A stretch of DNA of 64,000 nucleotides from Pycnopodia helianthoides (Eukaryota; Echinodermata; Asteroidea; Forcipulatida; Asteriidae). The notes below the pieces were generated by a model. The model saw only the letters and a program-made list of their open reading frames with translations. It ran no database searches and was not told the DNA's origin. Positions 1 through 12,287 of this stretch are shown one piece after another. The DNA is taken from positions 4,059,501-4,123,500 of the forward strand of contig CM063255.1 of NCBI GenBank assembly GCA_032158295.1, written 5' to 3'. A program made the translations under genes and the position numbers. Numbering within the stretch: position 1 is the first letter of the stretch; the number at the start of each line of letters is the position of its first letter.

Positions 1-330
1 GCTCGATATTGATAGTCCCAAAAAATTCATTGCCGGTCCGCGGGGAGACCGGGATCATGTGGCAAATGGTGTTTGACAAATGAATAATTTAATGTTTATG
101 AAGCCTTGGACAACATCACCAAAACTGGTCATCTAAGGCAATGTGGCTTTTGTGAAAGATTTATGTATGCACGAGAGCGAATCGTGCTCATACATTTTTA
201 GTGACATTTGATGTTTTATTTACTTATTCGTAGTTAAAAAAAATAGGAAAAGGAATGTAACTGGATGCGAACACAAAACAAAATGATGTCATGCGGGGAC
301 ATTGATCTCACAGAATGAATCATTGTTAGA
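1..330. other. No recognised feature
   Basis: AT-rich sequence before the 92-bp tandem array. No open frame, RNA gene or repeat was recognised. Confidence 0.5.
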
Positions 331-1045
331 ACTTAGGTTCAAATACGGGTTCTATTTTCCAGTTACTGATTGGCAAGTAAGTTCCCATGTTATTTTTACG
401 AGGTCCATTGATCATTGATATAACTTAGGTTCAAATACGGGTTCTATTTTGCAGTTACTGATTGGCAAGTAAATTTCCATGTTATTTTTACGAGGTCTAT
501 TGATCATTGTTAGAACTTAGGTTCAAATACGGGTTCTATTTTCCAGTTACTGATTGGCAAGTAAGTTCCCATGTTATTTTTTACGAGGTCCATTGATCAT
601 TGGCAGAACTTAGGTTCAAATACGGGTTCTATTTTGCAGTTACTGATTGGCAAGTAAGTTCCCATGTTATGTTTACGAGGTCCACTGATCATTGATAGAA
701 CTTAGGTTCAAATACGGGTTCTATTTTGCAGTTACTGATTGGCAAGTAAGTTCCCATGTTATTTTTACGAGGTCCATTGATCATTGATAGAACTTGGGTT
801 CAAATACGGGTTCTATTTTGCAGTTACTGATTGGCAAGTGAGTTCCCATGTTATGTTTACGAGGTCCACTGATCATTGATAGAACTTAGGTTCAAATACG
901 GGTTCTATTTTGCAGTTACTGATTGGCAAATAAGTTCCCATGTTATGTTTACGAGGTCCATTGATCATTGATAGAAGTTGGGGTTGAAGGTTCTATTTTG
1001 CAGTTACTGATTGGCAAGTTTCCAGGTTATTTTCACGAGGTCCTG
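331..1045. repeat. 92-bp tandem repeat, about 8 copies
   Basis: The phrase acttaggttcaaatacgg or a close variant starts at 331, 423, 515, 608, 700, 792 and 884, with a degenerate copy at 976. The period is 92 bp, with one 93-bp step. Copies differ by scattered single bases. Each unit contains ttttgcag or ttttccag, 14 nt (ttactgattggcaa), then most often gtaagt, which resembles a splice acceptor and donor pair. Confidence 0.95.
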
Positions 1046-2937
1046 GTTTGAACAAGTAACTGGTTTACTTTTTGAGGTGAGACTTGGAGTGTAATTGTAG
1101 CTCTTCTGATTTTGTTTTTGTTTTTATTGTACTGTGTTGTTGGTTGATGAACTATATTTAATATGTCAGTGCTCTTGCACATCTGTGTCGATTGGTTTGT
1201 TTGCCTGTTTTATTGGGGGTTGTTTATTTATTTCATTTTTTTAAATTATTATTATTATTATAATTTGTTTTCATTGTTTGAGCATGATGGATTGTTAATT
1301 TTACCCTCACTTTTCGTTTTTCCTATCTTGTATCTTGACTTTTATTTTTAACAATCCTTTTATTTATAATTGTAAAGTGCCTATATACGCATTTTTATTA
1401 ATGGTGGTAATAATAATAATGCAAAATAATTCAAAATTGTAAAGCGCCATCATCTGTCTATAACAAAACATATTCAGAGGCGCTGAAAAAAATGAAAAAA
1501 AAAATACAAAATACTTAGTACTACAAATGCAAAGTATACTTAGGACCACAATTAAGTCAGCTGGTCAGAATAATTGTTTTTTATTATCATGAAGCAATAT
1601 TTCCCGAAAAATATAGCCCTTGGGAAAGCGCCTTGGACTTTTAACCACACCCAGTGGGTGGCGTGGATGGCTAGTGCGCAAAGCGCATAAGGGAGGTAAG
1701 TTGCGCCCCCCTTGTCACCCCCGCCCCCCACCCTGGGTTGTCCGCCTACGAGAGAGTTTCCACTCGCCTGGTAATATGCTCATTTGGTTTAGTGCATTTA
1801 TCTCAGACACTTCGTACTTGGACTGTCTAAACCTCCATCATTGCGGTAAAAAAAGGTAATATTTGCGATACAAAAAATGACATGCGAAAGCCGGTATAAG
1901 TCCGGTATTTATAGACATGAATATCGAACCAGATTCCTCAAACTCTAATCAGTTTTTAAGACTTCGAGATGGACGTTTGAAAAGGTTAAGACTCAATCGC
2001 TTCAATATGTTGTTGCCTATGCACGTCGGTCTTTACAACCCCGCCGCGACGTCTTGACAATGCTCGCTTGACGTCCACGCAATGCAGACGACACAAACAC
2101 GGCGCACTAACGTAGAGACAGGGGCGAGCTCTCTGCTCGTATCAACCAGCACTGACTTTATCGAACGTGTGTCTTTAGGCAAATCTTCGTGTTTGAAATG
2201 GACTACCGTCACGTGGACATCGATTTTATTTATATATATATATATAACTCAGAAAATAAGTAGGCCTAAATATACATAGAAAGCTAAGGCCATCTCCTCT
2301 TATATAAAAATAGACTAGCAGGGGAGACGGCCTTATGTATACATCCGGTATGAAGACGCTTTTTCAAGACCAGCTTTATACTTGAAGTTTTTGGGTTTTT
2401 TTGGACTCGGAGGTGGATTTTGATTAAGAAGGATGACATGTCTGTTACATTTTATTTTTGAGGCGGTATCATGTTTAGTAAGTGACGTAGGAGGAAAATC
2501 GCGCACATGACTTAGACATTTGTGGTTGAATGAGGGCGTTCTGCAAACTCCTCAACTTTATTTTATTTTATCTTAAGAACAACGTCTAAAAAAATCTTAT
2601 CACATGTATTCAAGTAATAATCAACAACAAGGCCTTGCTTTTCCACAAGTAATAAGAATATTATTTCTCGTAATTTTTAAAGGCGCACTACTTAGTAAGC
2701 AAAACCAGAGCGACAAAAGCCCTCAGCACATTTGTTTTCTTCTCTTTAGTTCGTTGAGAAGGGACTCAGAATGCGGTGAGGCATAAGTACCGACTGTCTA
2801 AAAAATCGAACTGTCGTGCGGGGCGCCATTTTCAAAACAATGTCCATTTTTAACTAGGCCTTTTTTTTAAAGTTATTATAAACCACCGCCGAAAAAAACT
2901 TGGGGTAGTTCTCGACATCTATCGTGACACATGACCT
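1046..2937. other. AT-rich DNA, no gene seen; short hairpin near 2.3 kb
   Basis: No convincing coding frame. At 2287-2335 aaggccatctcc and ggggagacggcctt form an inverted pair. Part of this motif recurs at 20791-20850 (ggggagatggccttagc), marking a dispersed repeat. Confidence 0.4.
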
Positions 2938-3247
2938 GGGATGAGTTCGCATGCACAGCTCCCGAACTCTGGAACCGGCTTCCAACACTTGTTAGGAATG
3001 CGAACTCACTAGATCAGTTCAAAAGTTCGCTTTAAAACCCATCTGCTTAGCATCTGACTTTTTAAAACATTTCTCCTGCCAGTTGTTTCACTTCATCTTG
3101 TGAATTTGTTGTCATGCGTATTTGTTTAATAATGTGTAGTTTAAGAATTGTTCATGTTTTTTAAATAAGTTGTATGCCTGTACAGCTCATTGGGGTCTTG
3201 TCATGGACGGAACGCGCTTTACAAGAATGATTTACTATTGTTATTAA
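2938..3247 (+). mobile_element. LINE 3' end (CR1/L2-like reverse transcriptase C-terminus), degenerate
   Basis: One frame reads APELWNRLPTLVRNANSLDQ then FKSSL before a stop. One base off, it continues as KTHLLSI and a stop, so a one-base shift has broken it. APxLWNxLP...FKxxLKTHL is the typical C-terminal end of CR1/L2-like reverse transcriptases. The tail holds gcgctttacaag and a TTATTG-type end, typical of such 3' UTRs. Confidence 0.65.
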
Positions 3248-3744
3248 TATGAAACGTTTGCCAAACTGCTTAGCTCCACGGCCCGGGTGCGGTGTCTACA
3301 AAACACCACGCCCACACAAAAGGCTAACAGCTTCTGACGCGAATACAGTGCGTGACATCGAGGTTGCGTCCGTGCTTCGTTCTTTTCACACACTGCGAAG
3401 GACTGTTATATTAATTGAATTCTCAAAAAGAAAAATATGGGGCATGAAATTCTGTCGCTTTGAGAGCTTGCGTAATTGACGTAGCCATTAATGGGGTAGC
3501 TGAATGGTGTAATTTCGATGATTTCCATCAAGGGAAACTTAAATACGTGGACCTTAAGAAATACACATAAATTATCTTCTTCCTGCGGATTAACACGATG
3601 TCGAGTAGCTGTTGGAAGGTCGTAATCAAAATGTACAGAAAGCCAGAAGCTTCTTGCGTGTATATTATTAGGGGTGATCGCAGGGTCATTAACGATTATA
3701 GTCTTTATATTCAAAATGTTACATCATTACTACTCAGCACCCTT

Positions 3745-4123
3745 TTAAAGGTATCATACAGGATTGGTAGAGCTGACAGTAATAATCACAGACAGTGTAC
3801 ATGTTTTGTGTGATCAACCATACACACATAATAACAAACCTATGAAAGTTTGGGCATATCCGCTATATATGAATCAGGCGAAAGTCGTGAAAAACCATGC
3901 ACTATTTTCTGCATGTAAACCCATCGTCCTCATAACAATCGAAGTCAGATGTTGCATTTTTGTAGGTTTTCAGATTACAGTTTTTCTCAAATATGACTTC
4001 ATTTCTGAAGGAAATATCTCACAGAAAAAAATGTTCTATTACGAAATTCTTAATCGGTAAGCCTTCAGACTAAAGTTAAACAATGAATGTTTTGTATCCT
4101 TACCAATCCTGTATAATAACTTT
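3745..4123. mobile_element. Short inverted-repeat element (family A), copy 1
   Basis: The ends are ttaaaggtatcatacaggat and its near-complement taccaatcctgtataataa. About 380 bp, non-coding. The same element recurs at 10937-11346. Terminal inverted repeats and length fit a non-autonomous DNA transposon (MITE). Confidence 0.75.
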
Positions 4124-4249
4124 GAAACGTCATTGACAATTAAGTCCGATATTATGATTCTTAACAGAAGCTGCCGTGTAAAAAACAGTTATAGTTCCCC
4201 CACAGTTGTATTGTTGTTATTGTTAGTTTTATTTTTTGGGGTAATGAAA

Positions 4250-4520
4250 CCGAGAATGCCTTAAAAGTGAACATAATCACTAAAGCGCGCAAGCCGTGAA
4301 CCAGACACACCGGGGTTAACCCTTACTCATCCACGATAAGTGTTCCGAGTTATTTTACGAGCAACACCAATCTTAGCACACGGCACCTACGGCTTAAAAT
4401 GTCCCATCCGAAGGACAATGCAATTATTAGTAAAGTAGCTCTGCTGCATTTCGTGAATATGATCGAGCGGGACATCACTACGAAACAAGACACACCCGCA
4501 GCTGTGCATGGTGAGGCATT
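4250..4520 (-). mobile_element. Degenerate SINE-like repeat
   Basis: The stretch cacctacggcttaaaatgtc followed by catccgaaggacaatgcaat resembles the tail half of a tRNA-derived SINE family common in echinoderms, in the same orientation as the copy near 49.4 kb. The promoter half was not found. The overlapping 119-codon open frame (4399-4758) is probably spurious. Confidence 0.4.
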
Positions 4521-4781
4521 AATCACTTTACCATTACCTGGAATTATTCATTGTGGTTGTTGGGTCGGTGGCCAGACATCATGTCAGCTGGATTTATGTC
4601 ACGGTAGAATCCTTAACAAGGCATCGCGTCAACGAATTCGGTTCGGGACGAAACATGTGAAGGGGTCCAAATTGGACATACATCCGGTTGGTCGTTGGTG
4701 GTCAATGTGCGGGGCAGGTTTACCGTACGTTCCCGGCCGGCCCCGTCTTTTTTGTTGAAGGTGTCGATCGACACGTGACGT

Positions 4782-4922
4782 AGGCCGTATCCGAAATGAC
4801 GGCTACGGCTGGGGCTACGACTGTTGCTATGTGTGTTGCTAAGGACGTCCTATACTTCAACGCATGATGACGCGGAAATCTAGCCGTAGCCGTAGCTGTA
4901 GCCGCTAATTCGGACACGGCCT
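4782..4922. mobile_element. 141-bp inverted-repeat element (family B), copy 1
   Basis: The ends aggccgtatccgaa and ttcggacacggcct are inverted copies, and inside them ggctacggct is mirrored by agccgtagcc. It is non-coding and compact, with a second copy at 12170-12287. Confidence 0.75.
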
Positions 4923-5447
4923 TTAAAGTGTTGAGGGATCCCAGCGGGCCGTTATAGCATAATCATTGTGACCGACACCGGATGAGGAATCGTCAACCTC
5001 AACATCAATTATTAGTGAGCAGTCTCCGCCTTTGGCGCCAACTACGTTTCTGTTTGTCCGACGCCAAGGGGACGAGGTTTCAATTGAAAAAGAAAAAAAA
5101 ATGGCTACCGGAAGCATCTGAGTCTTGACATATCATTGATTAACTTCACGTTGTCTTAGGCTACAGCAAGGCACGAAATCGGATGGACGATGAACGGAGT
5201 AGGTGTGGCCTACATGATCAACGCCCCCCATTTATTCCCATGAAAGCAAACGATAAAGCAAAGATAAACAAGAAAACGAAAACACTTTTTTAAAGATCGT
5301 TATTCAGGAACGCTCTCCCGCCCTTGCTTCGATCAAACTGACTCCCTGAATAGTTCAAACTCAAAATCTCACTCGTCTCAACTTGCTCGCGACTAATTTT
5401 TTTTTAGCGGTGTAGATTTAGGCTCCTCTTCTTAACGGTTGTTGCTG

Positions 5448-5449
5448 TC

Positions 5450-5480
<31 letters not shown>

Positions 5481-5780
5481 ATGGCTGATGCCGCCGTTGT
5501 CATTGTTGCTGATGTTGCTACTGTTGGTGTTTGTTGTTGTCGTTGTTGTTGTTGTTCTTGTTTTTGTTGTTGCTCTCGTTGTTGTTGTTGTTGATCGTGT
5601 TATTTTGGTTGCTCTCGTTCTGGTTCCTGTTCTTGTTGTTGCCCTCGTTCTGGTTCTTGTAATTTTTGTTTGCTCTCGTTCTTTGTCTTTTTTGTTGCTC
5701 TTGTACTTGTTATTGTTGTTGTTGCCCTCGCTGTTGCTCTTGCTTGTTGTTCTTGTTCTTGTTTTTGTTAATGTTGACGT
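5448..5780. repeat. Trinucleotide repeat tract (CTG then imperfect GTT)
   Basis: About ten CTG units at 5449-5481 are followed by some 290 bp of imperfect GTT/GTC/GCT. Open frames on both strands here (poly-Gln/Thr or poly-Val/Leu) follow from the repeat and are not genes. Confidence 0.9.
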
Positions 5781-6144
5781 CACGATTTTAAATGTTTTGG
5801 GGGAGCGCGTCGAGATTTGTTAAGTTGTGTTTTGCGATTGTTAAGGTTGGGGTTTTATACGTCTTCCCGATCTCTGTCGGTTAATAGTGAGCGGCAAATT
5901 TAATTGTCACTTCATTGAAACCTCCTTAAAAACGGTCATCACATTTTATTTTATGTCCCAGCAAATGTTGTGTTGCTCTCTTCCATCGTGTGATAAAAAA
6001 GGAAAGAAAAGATAACTATTCAATTTAACGTTCCCCTCGAACAGCATTCCAATTAGCTTTTTGCAGCGTGTATTTGGTCATTCAGATTGGCTTTCGGGCA
6101 GGCATGTGAGGGAATTGTGTGTGGCTCAAAGAGTGACTTTTGGG

Positions 6145-6739
6145 ACGCTAGGTGGCAGCAGACTTACCTGGTAAACCCATTGTTTAAAGCAATGTACACA
6201 TGCTTAGGGGTGCACCCCACCATATAATCTCCCATAGCACACAGCGCAAAATGCTAAATATTAAAAAAATACACGAAAAATACTTAAAAGCCTCACATCT
6301 TTTAACTTGGAAAAGAAAATTATTAATTGACTCTTGAACTTTTATTCTCTGCTCAATTTTTTTATGGGGAGTCCCTGGACCCGTCGAGTTATTCTCCCTC
6401 CAAGTAAAAACACCCCTTCACAGGTGTAATTTTCAAAACGTCCGAGCATCAATCTTGAAAAATGTCCATACACCTCTCAGCAAATAGGACCTTTTATATC
6501 AGGGTCTATGTCATCCAAAATACCTCTAGCTGGAAGTCAACAACACCAGGTCACAATTGGCAACATTTTTACACTGAAACACTTTCTCGGGGCTCTGAAA
6601 CCTGTTTAATATTGAATATTTTGAGGGCCTACACAAAATTAATGAGCTCGACGCTCTGTTTTCTCCTATTTGGTGGGGTGCACCCTTAAAACTATAATAC
6701 AATTGAATTTTACCTGGTTTGTCTGCTGCCATCTAGCGT
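6145..6739. mobile_element. 595-bp foldback element with about 33-bp terminal inverted repeats
   Basis: The left end reads acgctaggtggcagcagac and the right end, reversed, acgctagatggcagcagac. A further inner inverted pair lies at gggtgcaccccaccat and tggtggggtgcaccc. No transposase frame. It is probably a non-autonomous DNA transposon. Confidence 0.75.
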
Positions 6740-8584
6740 TCAGAAGTCTCATTGGTTCTGTGATCATAAGTAATTAACGTGGCCTCTCAGTTTAACTTTA
6801 ATAAAACGGTCCACTTCCTGTGCGAGACTCGTTTTCCTGATGTTCTTTGATAACGATTGCAACGTATAACCACAAACTCAAACTTATGTGGACAATGACA
6901 GCTAGTGGTCGCTACGCGAGATTATCCAATGTTGATCGAGAAATAAAAAAACAAAGAAAAACAGAAACACAAAAATACAAAAATACAGAGCTACAGACCA
7001 AAAAGAAAGAAATATTAGGTACACAATAAAACACAAAATAATAATACAAACTTAGACCCATCGAATACTTAACATGTAGTGTTTACATTCTGAATAAATC
7101 GTCCGTTACGATAATTGTAAAGACAAGTTTTGATGCACATTAATTTTAGGTTTATTTAAAAATATTACGTAAACTTTGCAACTCTCTTGTTTGTCATGTT
7201 GTGTAAAGTATTTACAAAGGCCTACTACTTGCTTTTCATCTATTAGTAACAGTAATCTTTAGTTACTTTGCCTCTGTCATACATTCAATATAATTAAATA
7301 CAAACACTCCTTTTTTCCAATCCTTCATCAAGAAGCATTCAATTTGTATCTTTTGAACAATTACTAATGCCTCTTTCCTTGTTCCTGTGTCAAAGAAAGA
7401 GCGATTAACCTTGACCTTCTTGCCATTTCATGATGTCATTGCAACCATATGCAAGTACTGCCCTCGTTAATTGCCTCCAATTACTGCAAATTCTTTGATG
7501 CATTTTTGTGTGTGAAAGTGAAGTGCCAAAAAAAGAATAGAATGTTTTTTTTTCCCGTTTTGTGAGAAATTACTTTCAATCATCGGAACTCTATACCATT
7601 AAGCGACGATCGGAAACTAAAAAAATGATTAGCTACAACCTGAAAGGGATGGCACACCGTTGGATTTCGACAGAGTGTTGTCCAGAGTGTTGTCCAGTCC
7701 AATTATCAAGAAAACTGCATTCTTTTGCAATTGTGCTGTGGAGAGAAAGGTCTGACCACTGTGTCTGAAAATGGTCACCCGCTTCACTCCAGTGTTACTT
7801 TTAACAGGACGGGTATAGAATCTGAAACCCTAGGGGGAAACACAAATCGGTTCAGGAATTTATGACTCCCATCAGACAGTATCACAACTCTCTTTCCCAG
7901 ATAAATTAATCGGGGGGGGGGTTGACATGGGCTCTTGTAACCTCTGTTTTCCTTTTTGGATGCCATTCCATTTTATTCGTATTGCATTGTCTTTTTACTG
8001 TTTTGGTTGTAGATTAATTTCTCCTCTTCAAGTTAAAATTGTTGATATTTGGAGGGTGTGTTGCTTTTGTTTTAGGTTTGTCACAGCGCATTACAATCCA
8101 AGCCTCTTTTGGCTTCCGAAAATACCCCCATATTGGTTTGCTCCTAATCAATTTCTTCAATCAGTTCTTGATTGTCTTTGATTTAAATAACTGTTGTTAT
8201 CTAAATGTGTTTATCTGTCTAAATTGTTCACCAATATGAAAACAAATTATACGTCGAGTCGGTTTGAAACATTTCATTTAATTAGTAGTTTCTATGATTG
8301 TATTCGCCCTTTAATATCCAACACGACCCAGTGACTAGACATCATGAATGATGCGTCACAGTTGCGCAACTTCAATGTGCGAGAAGGTCTTGATTATTTA
8401 TGCCGCTCGTCCGGATATGTTTCCATTGTCAAAAACAAAATGAGAATGATAATAATAATGAAAAAGAAAAATAGTAATGTTTTTATCACACGCGACTTAA
8501 TGAATAAATCAACAGAATAATCTGTTTGTGTATACGTTACTCCAGCACGCCTACGCAAGTGATATTGACCCTGCCTTTGGGTCT
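6740..8584. other. No recognised feature
   Basis: AT-rich sequence with only short chance frames. No splice-bounded coding segment, RNA gene or repeat family was recognised. Confidence 0.4.
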
Positions 8585-8650
8585 AATAGTGGTGGTGGTT
8601 TAGGGGGTGGGGGTTGGGGTGGCGGGGGGGGGGGGGTGGGGGGGGGGTGA
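8585..8650 (+). repeat. G-rich tract
   Basis: About 65 bp of nearly pure G with T interruptions (runs of 5 to 14 G). It could form G-quadruplexes on the plus strand. It also invites assembly or polymerase slippage errors. Confidence 0.85.
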
Positions 8651-9141
8651 CAGCTGAAGGTTATTATAAGTAACGTTTATTAATCATCCACCGATTATTG
8701 GACTGTGGGTCACATAGGCCTACTAAGTACATTTTAATGTCACTGTTGTTGCTTGCAAACAACTTTTGAGAAACAAGCTTTGCGTGGCGACATCTAGATT
8801 AAAATTGTGATAAATATTATTAATATTGGGAAAAAAAGCAAGAATCATTTTTTAAAGATGTAAGCTGTGTCATCTACGAGCGTCTCGCTTAAAAAAAAAT
8901 TGAATACTGAAATGTGAAATCTTTCCCTTTGTTTCCATTCATAACCATTTTTTTTTCCTCAACTCACTTCGTCCGTTTAGAGCAATTTTTTGCCGTCTAT
9001 TTTTGTTTTGTGCGAATTGACCCGGATTCGAGTCCCGTTGAGCTTGACCAAGAATACCGGAGTCTTGTCAAAATGACTCAGATTTGAATCAACGTGACGC
9101 AGAGTCCGACTTCAAATCTCATTTGTTGACAACTGTCCTGG

Positions 9142-9465
9142 TCCAACCTCGTCCCCAGGTGTGTCGAGCAGTACGAGGTTGACCGCTCTCTCACCCTGGT
9201 ATTGGATCATTTGCATATCCAAAAATTTTCGATACGTATGCAAATTAGATTAGTCTGGCTGCTTTTCGAGGTTCACATCTTCGTCATGGTCTCGTGGTCC
9301 GGTACCAGATTTAATAGCCTGTTGGTTGCTGGCCGGCTGATTTGACAAAGGTTAGCATTTTGGTTTTGGTTTTGTCCAATCACGGTCCGAGTAAGGAGTT
9401 TCCCTCCCAGGGTTTGCTATTGTAAACATGGTTGGAAATAAAGTAAACCTTGGGGACGAGGTTGG
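9142..9465. mobile_element. Inverted-repeat element (family C), copy 1
   Basis: Bounded by ccaacctcgtccccag and tggggacgaggttgg, about 325 bp. Copies lie at 24103-24435 (opposite orientation) and 40647-40971. Shared inner blocks include gtgtcgagcagtacgaggtt and tttccctcccagggtttgct. Confidence 0.85.
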
Positions 9466-10381
9466 TCCTGGTCAGTCTGACCCAAAACGGGTAAGGCCCT
9501 TTGTGATCCGCATCCGGGTCAATTCTGAAACGGATATTTAGATTTTGTGTGGCTAGGTATACACATTCAAACCGGTGACCTTTAACAAAGGGGGACAATA
9601 GGGTCCTAGATTGGGTAAAGGTCCCCAGTTGGAACAGTTGGTGCTCGATATGGGGCAGAGGGTACCTATTGTGTCTTCATTGTGTGCTTGAAATCTCAGG
9701 AATTCTTTTGAGTTTTTTTTTTCTTCTTTTTGTGGGGGGGGGGGGGGGAGGAGAGTTCTATACAAGAGGAAAATAGTGTGTTATCGTATGGGAACATTGG
9801 GGGTGGGGGACCCTCTGCCCCTTATCGGGCAGGCTATAAGTTGGAAAGTGTGTACAAAATCAAGGGGAGCTGTTGCCAAAAAGTACAAACAAAAGAGGGA
9901 CAATAGGAGGTCCCCGATTGCAGGTGTTTACACACGTGTGTTTGTGTGTGTGTGGGGGGGGGGGGGGTAAAGAAAACAGAAGGGGATGGGGAACAGAGGA
10001 CATCAATTAGTATTTCCAACATGTTTGTTCACTTTTTTCTTTTTCTTTTTTACAATACGATTTTTTATTTGAATTTTTAGATATTTTAAAATGAAATTAA
10101 ATGTACATCATTTGATTTCATTAATACCCATTGTATCCTGTTTTAATAACGACAGATAGTTTTTTTTCTGTTTATAATTACTATTATTTTGTGAGGTCTA
10201 ACTTTGCGGAGTTTCAACGCTTTCGTTCTACATTACAATTATTTTATTTACAGTTAAGTACTCTTCAAAACTAAACTACGTTACGTGTAAGGCACTATTG
10301 TGCACAGAAGTTTAAAACAAACGTGGATTGAGAATTGTTTAAATTACAACAACAACAAAATCTGATACATAAATCTTCCGC

Positions 10382-10425
10382 AAAACAACAACAACAACAA
10401 CAACAACAACGACAACAAATCAATT
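10382..10425. repeat. CAA microsatellite
   Basis: A simple (CAA)n run, with a further CAA-rich patch around 10345. Confidence 0.85.
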
Positions 10426-10747
10426 ACTGTCTCTCAAAGCTGTAAGCCTACTGTATTTAAATGAAACCTCCGCGACTCAACCCTGTTTTTGTTGTTGTTT
10501 TTGTTTTTGTTTTGTCTTTCATCTCAACAACATTCGTTAACTAGATGATTGTTTCTAATTCTATTTTCCGTAAATCAAACTCGATTTTTGAGGATCATTT
10601 TGAAAATGTCAAGATACTCACGTCTTGTTTGTTTTTAGTTTTTTTTTTTTTTGGGGGTTGTTGTTGTTTTTTTTTGTTTTGTTTTAGTAGGACATAGACC
10701 ACCATAATGTAACTACTGATGAAATAGTTCTGCAATTAAAGGTACAC

Positions 10748-10861
10748 AATTAGTTAGTGGCCTGACGTTTCGACCCTAGCAGAGTCTTTCTCGAAGGCTA
10801 AAATGTTTCAGCCTTCGAGAAAGACTCTCATAGGGTCGAAACGTCAGGCCACTAACTAATT
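10748..10861. repeat. Long hairpin made of two inverted copies of a hammerhead-like module
   Basis: Two arms of about 52 bp face each other around 10804. In the plus-strand arm, GCCT (10811-10814) pairs with AGGC (10846-10849), GACTC (10823-10827) pairs with GGGTC (10833-10837), and GAAACGTC follows the second stem at 10838-10845. This is the layout of a type-I hammerhead ribozyme with a minimal third stem. The left core (TCGAGAAA) departs from CUGANGA, so activity is unlikely. Confidence 0.6.
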
Positions 10862-10936
10862 TTTTTTGCATTGAACTACGGGTCCTTTTGGTTGGTAGGC
10901 AGTTTGCAATAGCTAGTTATAATTATGTTCTCCCAG
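10862..10936 (+). repeat. Downstream part of the dispersed hammerhead-like module
   Basis: The sequence ccttttggttggtaggcag then tttgcaatagct also follows the motif at 49.6 and 50.4 kb and, in reverse, at 46.0 kb. It therefore belongs to the same repeat. Confidence 0.65.
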
Positions 10937-11346
10937 TTAAAGGTTCTATACAGAGTCGGTAGAGCTGACAAAATAGTCGCAGACACGGTGTTAATTATTC
11001 TTGTGATCAACCATACAAATGAAATAAAATACATGTGGAAATTTGGGGTTTGATCTGTCGTGTGAGTCAGGAGAAAATTGTAAAAATCATAGCACAATTT
11101 GTGTAGCATGGAAACACACACTGTCCTTAATTTGTGTTGAAACAACCGAAATCAGCTGTTGCGTTCGTTTTTTGTTTTGGGTTTTGTTTTTTATGTTTAA
11201 ATTGTTTTCTTAATGTCAATCCATTTCAGAGGGATATATCTGTACAGAAAAAATTGGTTATAGTATGATTTTCATAATCAGTAAGCTTCCAGACTAGAAT
11301 TAAACAATTGTGGTTGTTATCCTCACCGATCCTGTATAATACATTC
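10937..11346. mobile_element. Short inverted-repeat element (family A), copy 2
   Basis: Starts ttaaaggttctatacagagt and ends ctcaccgatcctgtataat. Shared inner blocks with 3745-4123 include gatcaaccataca and ggtagagctgaca. Non-coding. Confidence 0.75.
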
Positions 11347-11354
11347 AAGTACAA

Positions 11355-11546
11355 TCACCCGTACCGCAAGGAGCTCTTACGCCTAGCTTCACACGAGTAA
11401 TTCATCAGCTCATTGAGGTTTCTCCCTGTCAAATTGACACACTTTGGTAATTGCATCTGCACACTATTCAGGTATGTTCTGGGTCCCACTTCAGGGAAAT
11501 CGTGAGCATTGATTGAGTGACCAGCAATTGACAATAGCACCAGCAT
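11355..11546 (-). CDS. Small open frame of unknown status (63 codons)
   Basis: It begins MLVLLSIAGHSINAHDFPEV, a short hydrophobic start that could pass for a signal peptide. It contains two cysteines and ends ARRKSSLRYG before a stop. I recognise no family. An acceptor-like GAG lies just upstream, but its phase (2) does not fit the neuropeptide gene. It may be chance. Confidence 0.15.
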   Translation of the reverse strand: MLVLLSIAGHSINAHDFPEVGPRTYLNSVQMQLPKCVNLTGRNLNELMNYSCEARRKSSLRYG

Positions 11547-12169
11547 AACATGATCCCTCGGGTTGAAACGAAAAACCTCAGTACGGTTTACACTTAACCT
11601 TAATCTTAATAGCCCTTTTGTGTTTTGTTAAATGCCTTCACATTGTTGTGTTAGAAGTCTATACCCAAGTAACCATTCTCTGAAACATTTGACAGGTGTT
11701 TTTGTTACAGTCAACCAAAAGTACAAAATACGTATGAGATTATGACTTCTCTCTCTTGTGACCCCATTCTTACTGCTTGGATTGCTTGAACCGCACAAAA
11801 ACAACGGTCAGGGGGTAGCTTTCATGTTCTTAATATGTTAAAACACATTTTTTTCCAAAGAGTTTCCAGGCTCATTATTGTATACTGAAGAATGCCTAGA
11901 TGAGTTGTTTTAAAACATAACGCATGCGCAATGTTTTGAAGGATATCTCGGGGCTTGCTGGCGATATTTGGATAAATTTACATTAAATCACTTGCGATAT
12001 TGTCCACTTTGTACCCATATATCAAAAAGCAATCAAGAATACTGATTCTGACCTTCAAAAAGGAAATGCTAAAAATGAATCTTTCAAGCCTCGATTTGGT
12101 CAAATTGATATTGAATGGAGGAACAACAGGATGGTGGCACTACACCAGCTAATGTAAGCCCCCCCCCCC

Positions 12170-12287
12170 GTCCGAATTGCCGGCTACAGCTACGGCTACG
12201 GCTGCCATCATGCTTTGAGTATACGTCCATAGCAACCCTCGACGAAAGTCGTAGCACAGCTATAGCCGTCACGTCGGATACGACCTA
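12170..12287. mobile_element. Inverted-repeat element (family B), copy 2
   Basis: cgtccgaattgccggctaca at one side and agccgtcacgtcggatacga at the other match the ends of the element at 4782-4922. The outermost bases on the left are replaced by a C run. Confidence 0.65.

Noticed and set aside
331..1045. Possible CRISPR array (regular repeats)
   Set aside because: The whole 92-bp unit is repeated with no unique spacers, and the genome is animal.
4399..4758. 119-codon plus-strand open frame
   Set aside because: It overlaps a SINE-like repeat and the family B element border; no recognisable domain or splice context.
5448..5823. Open frames of 111 codons on both strands (poly-Thr/Gln and poly-Val/Leu)
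   Set aside because: Both are by-products of the CTG/GTT repeat.
6140..6240. Strong donor CAG|GTAAGT on the minus strand near 6.17 kb
   Set aside because: It lies inside the terminal repeat of the 595-bp foldback element and no coding exon precedes it.
7784..7966. Minus-strand frame containing LGKR, considered as a possible terminal neuropeptide exon
   Set aside because: No family core, no acceptor in the needed phase, and the match is four residues only.
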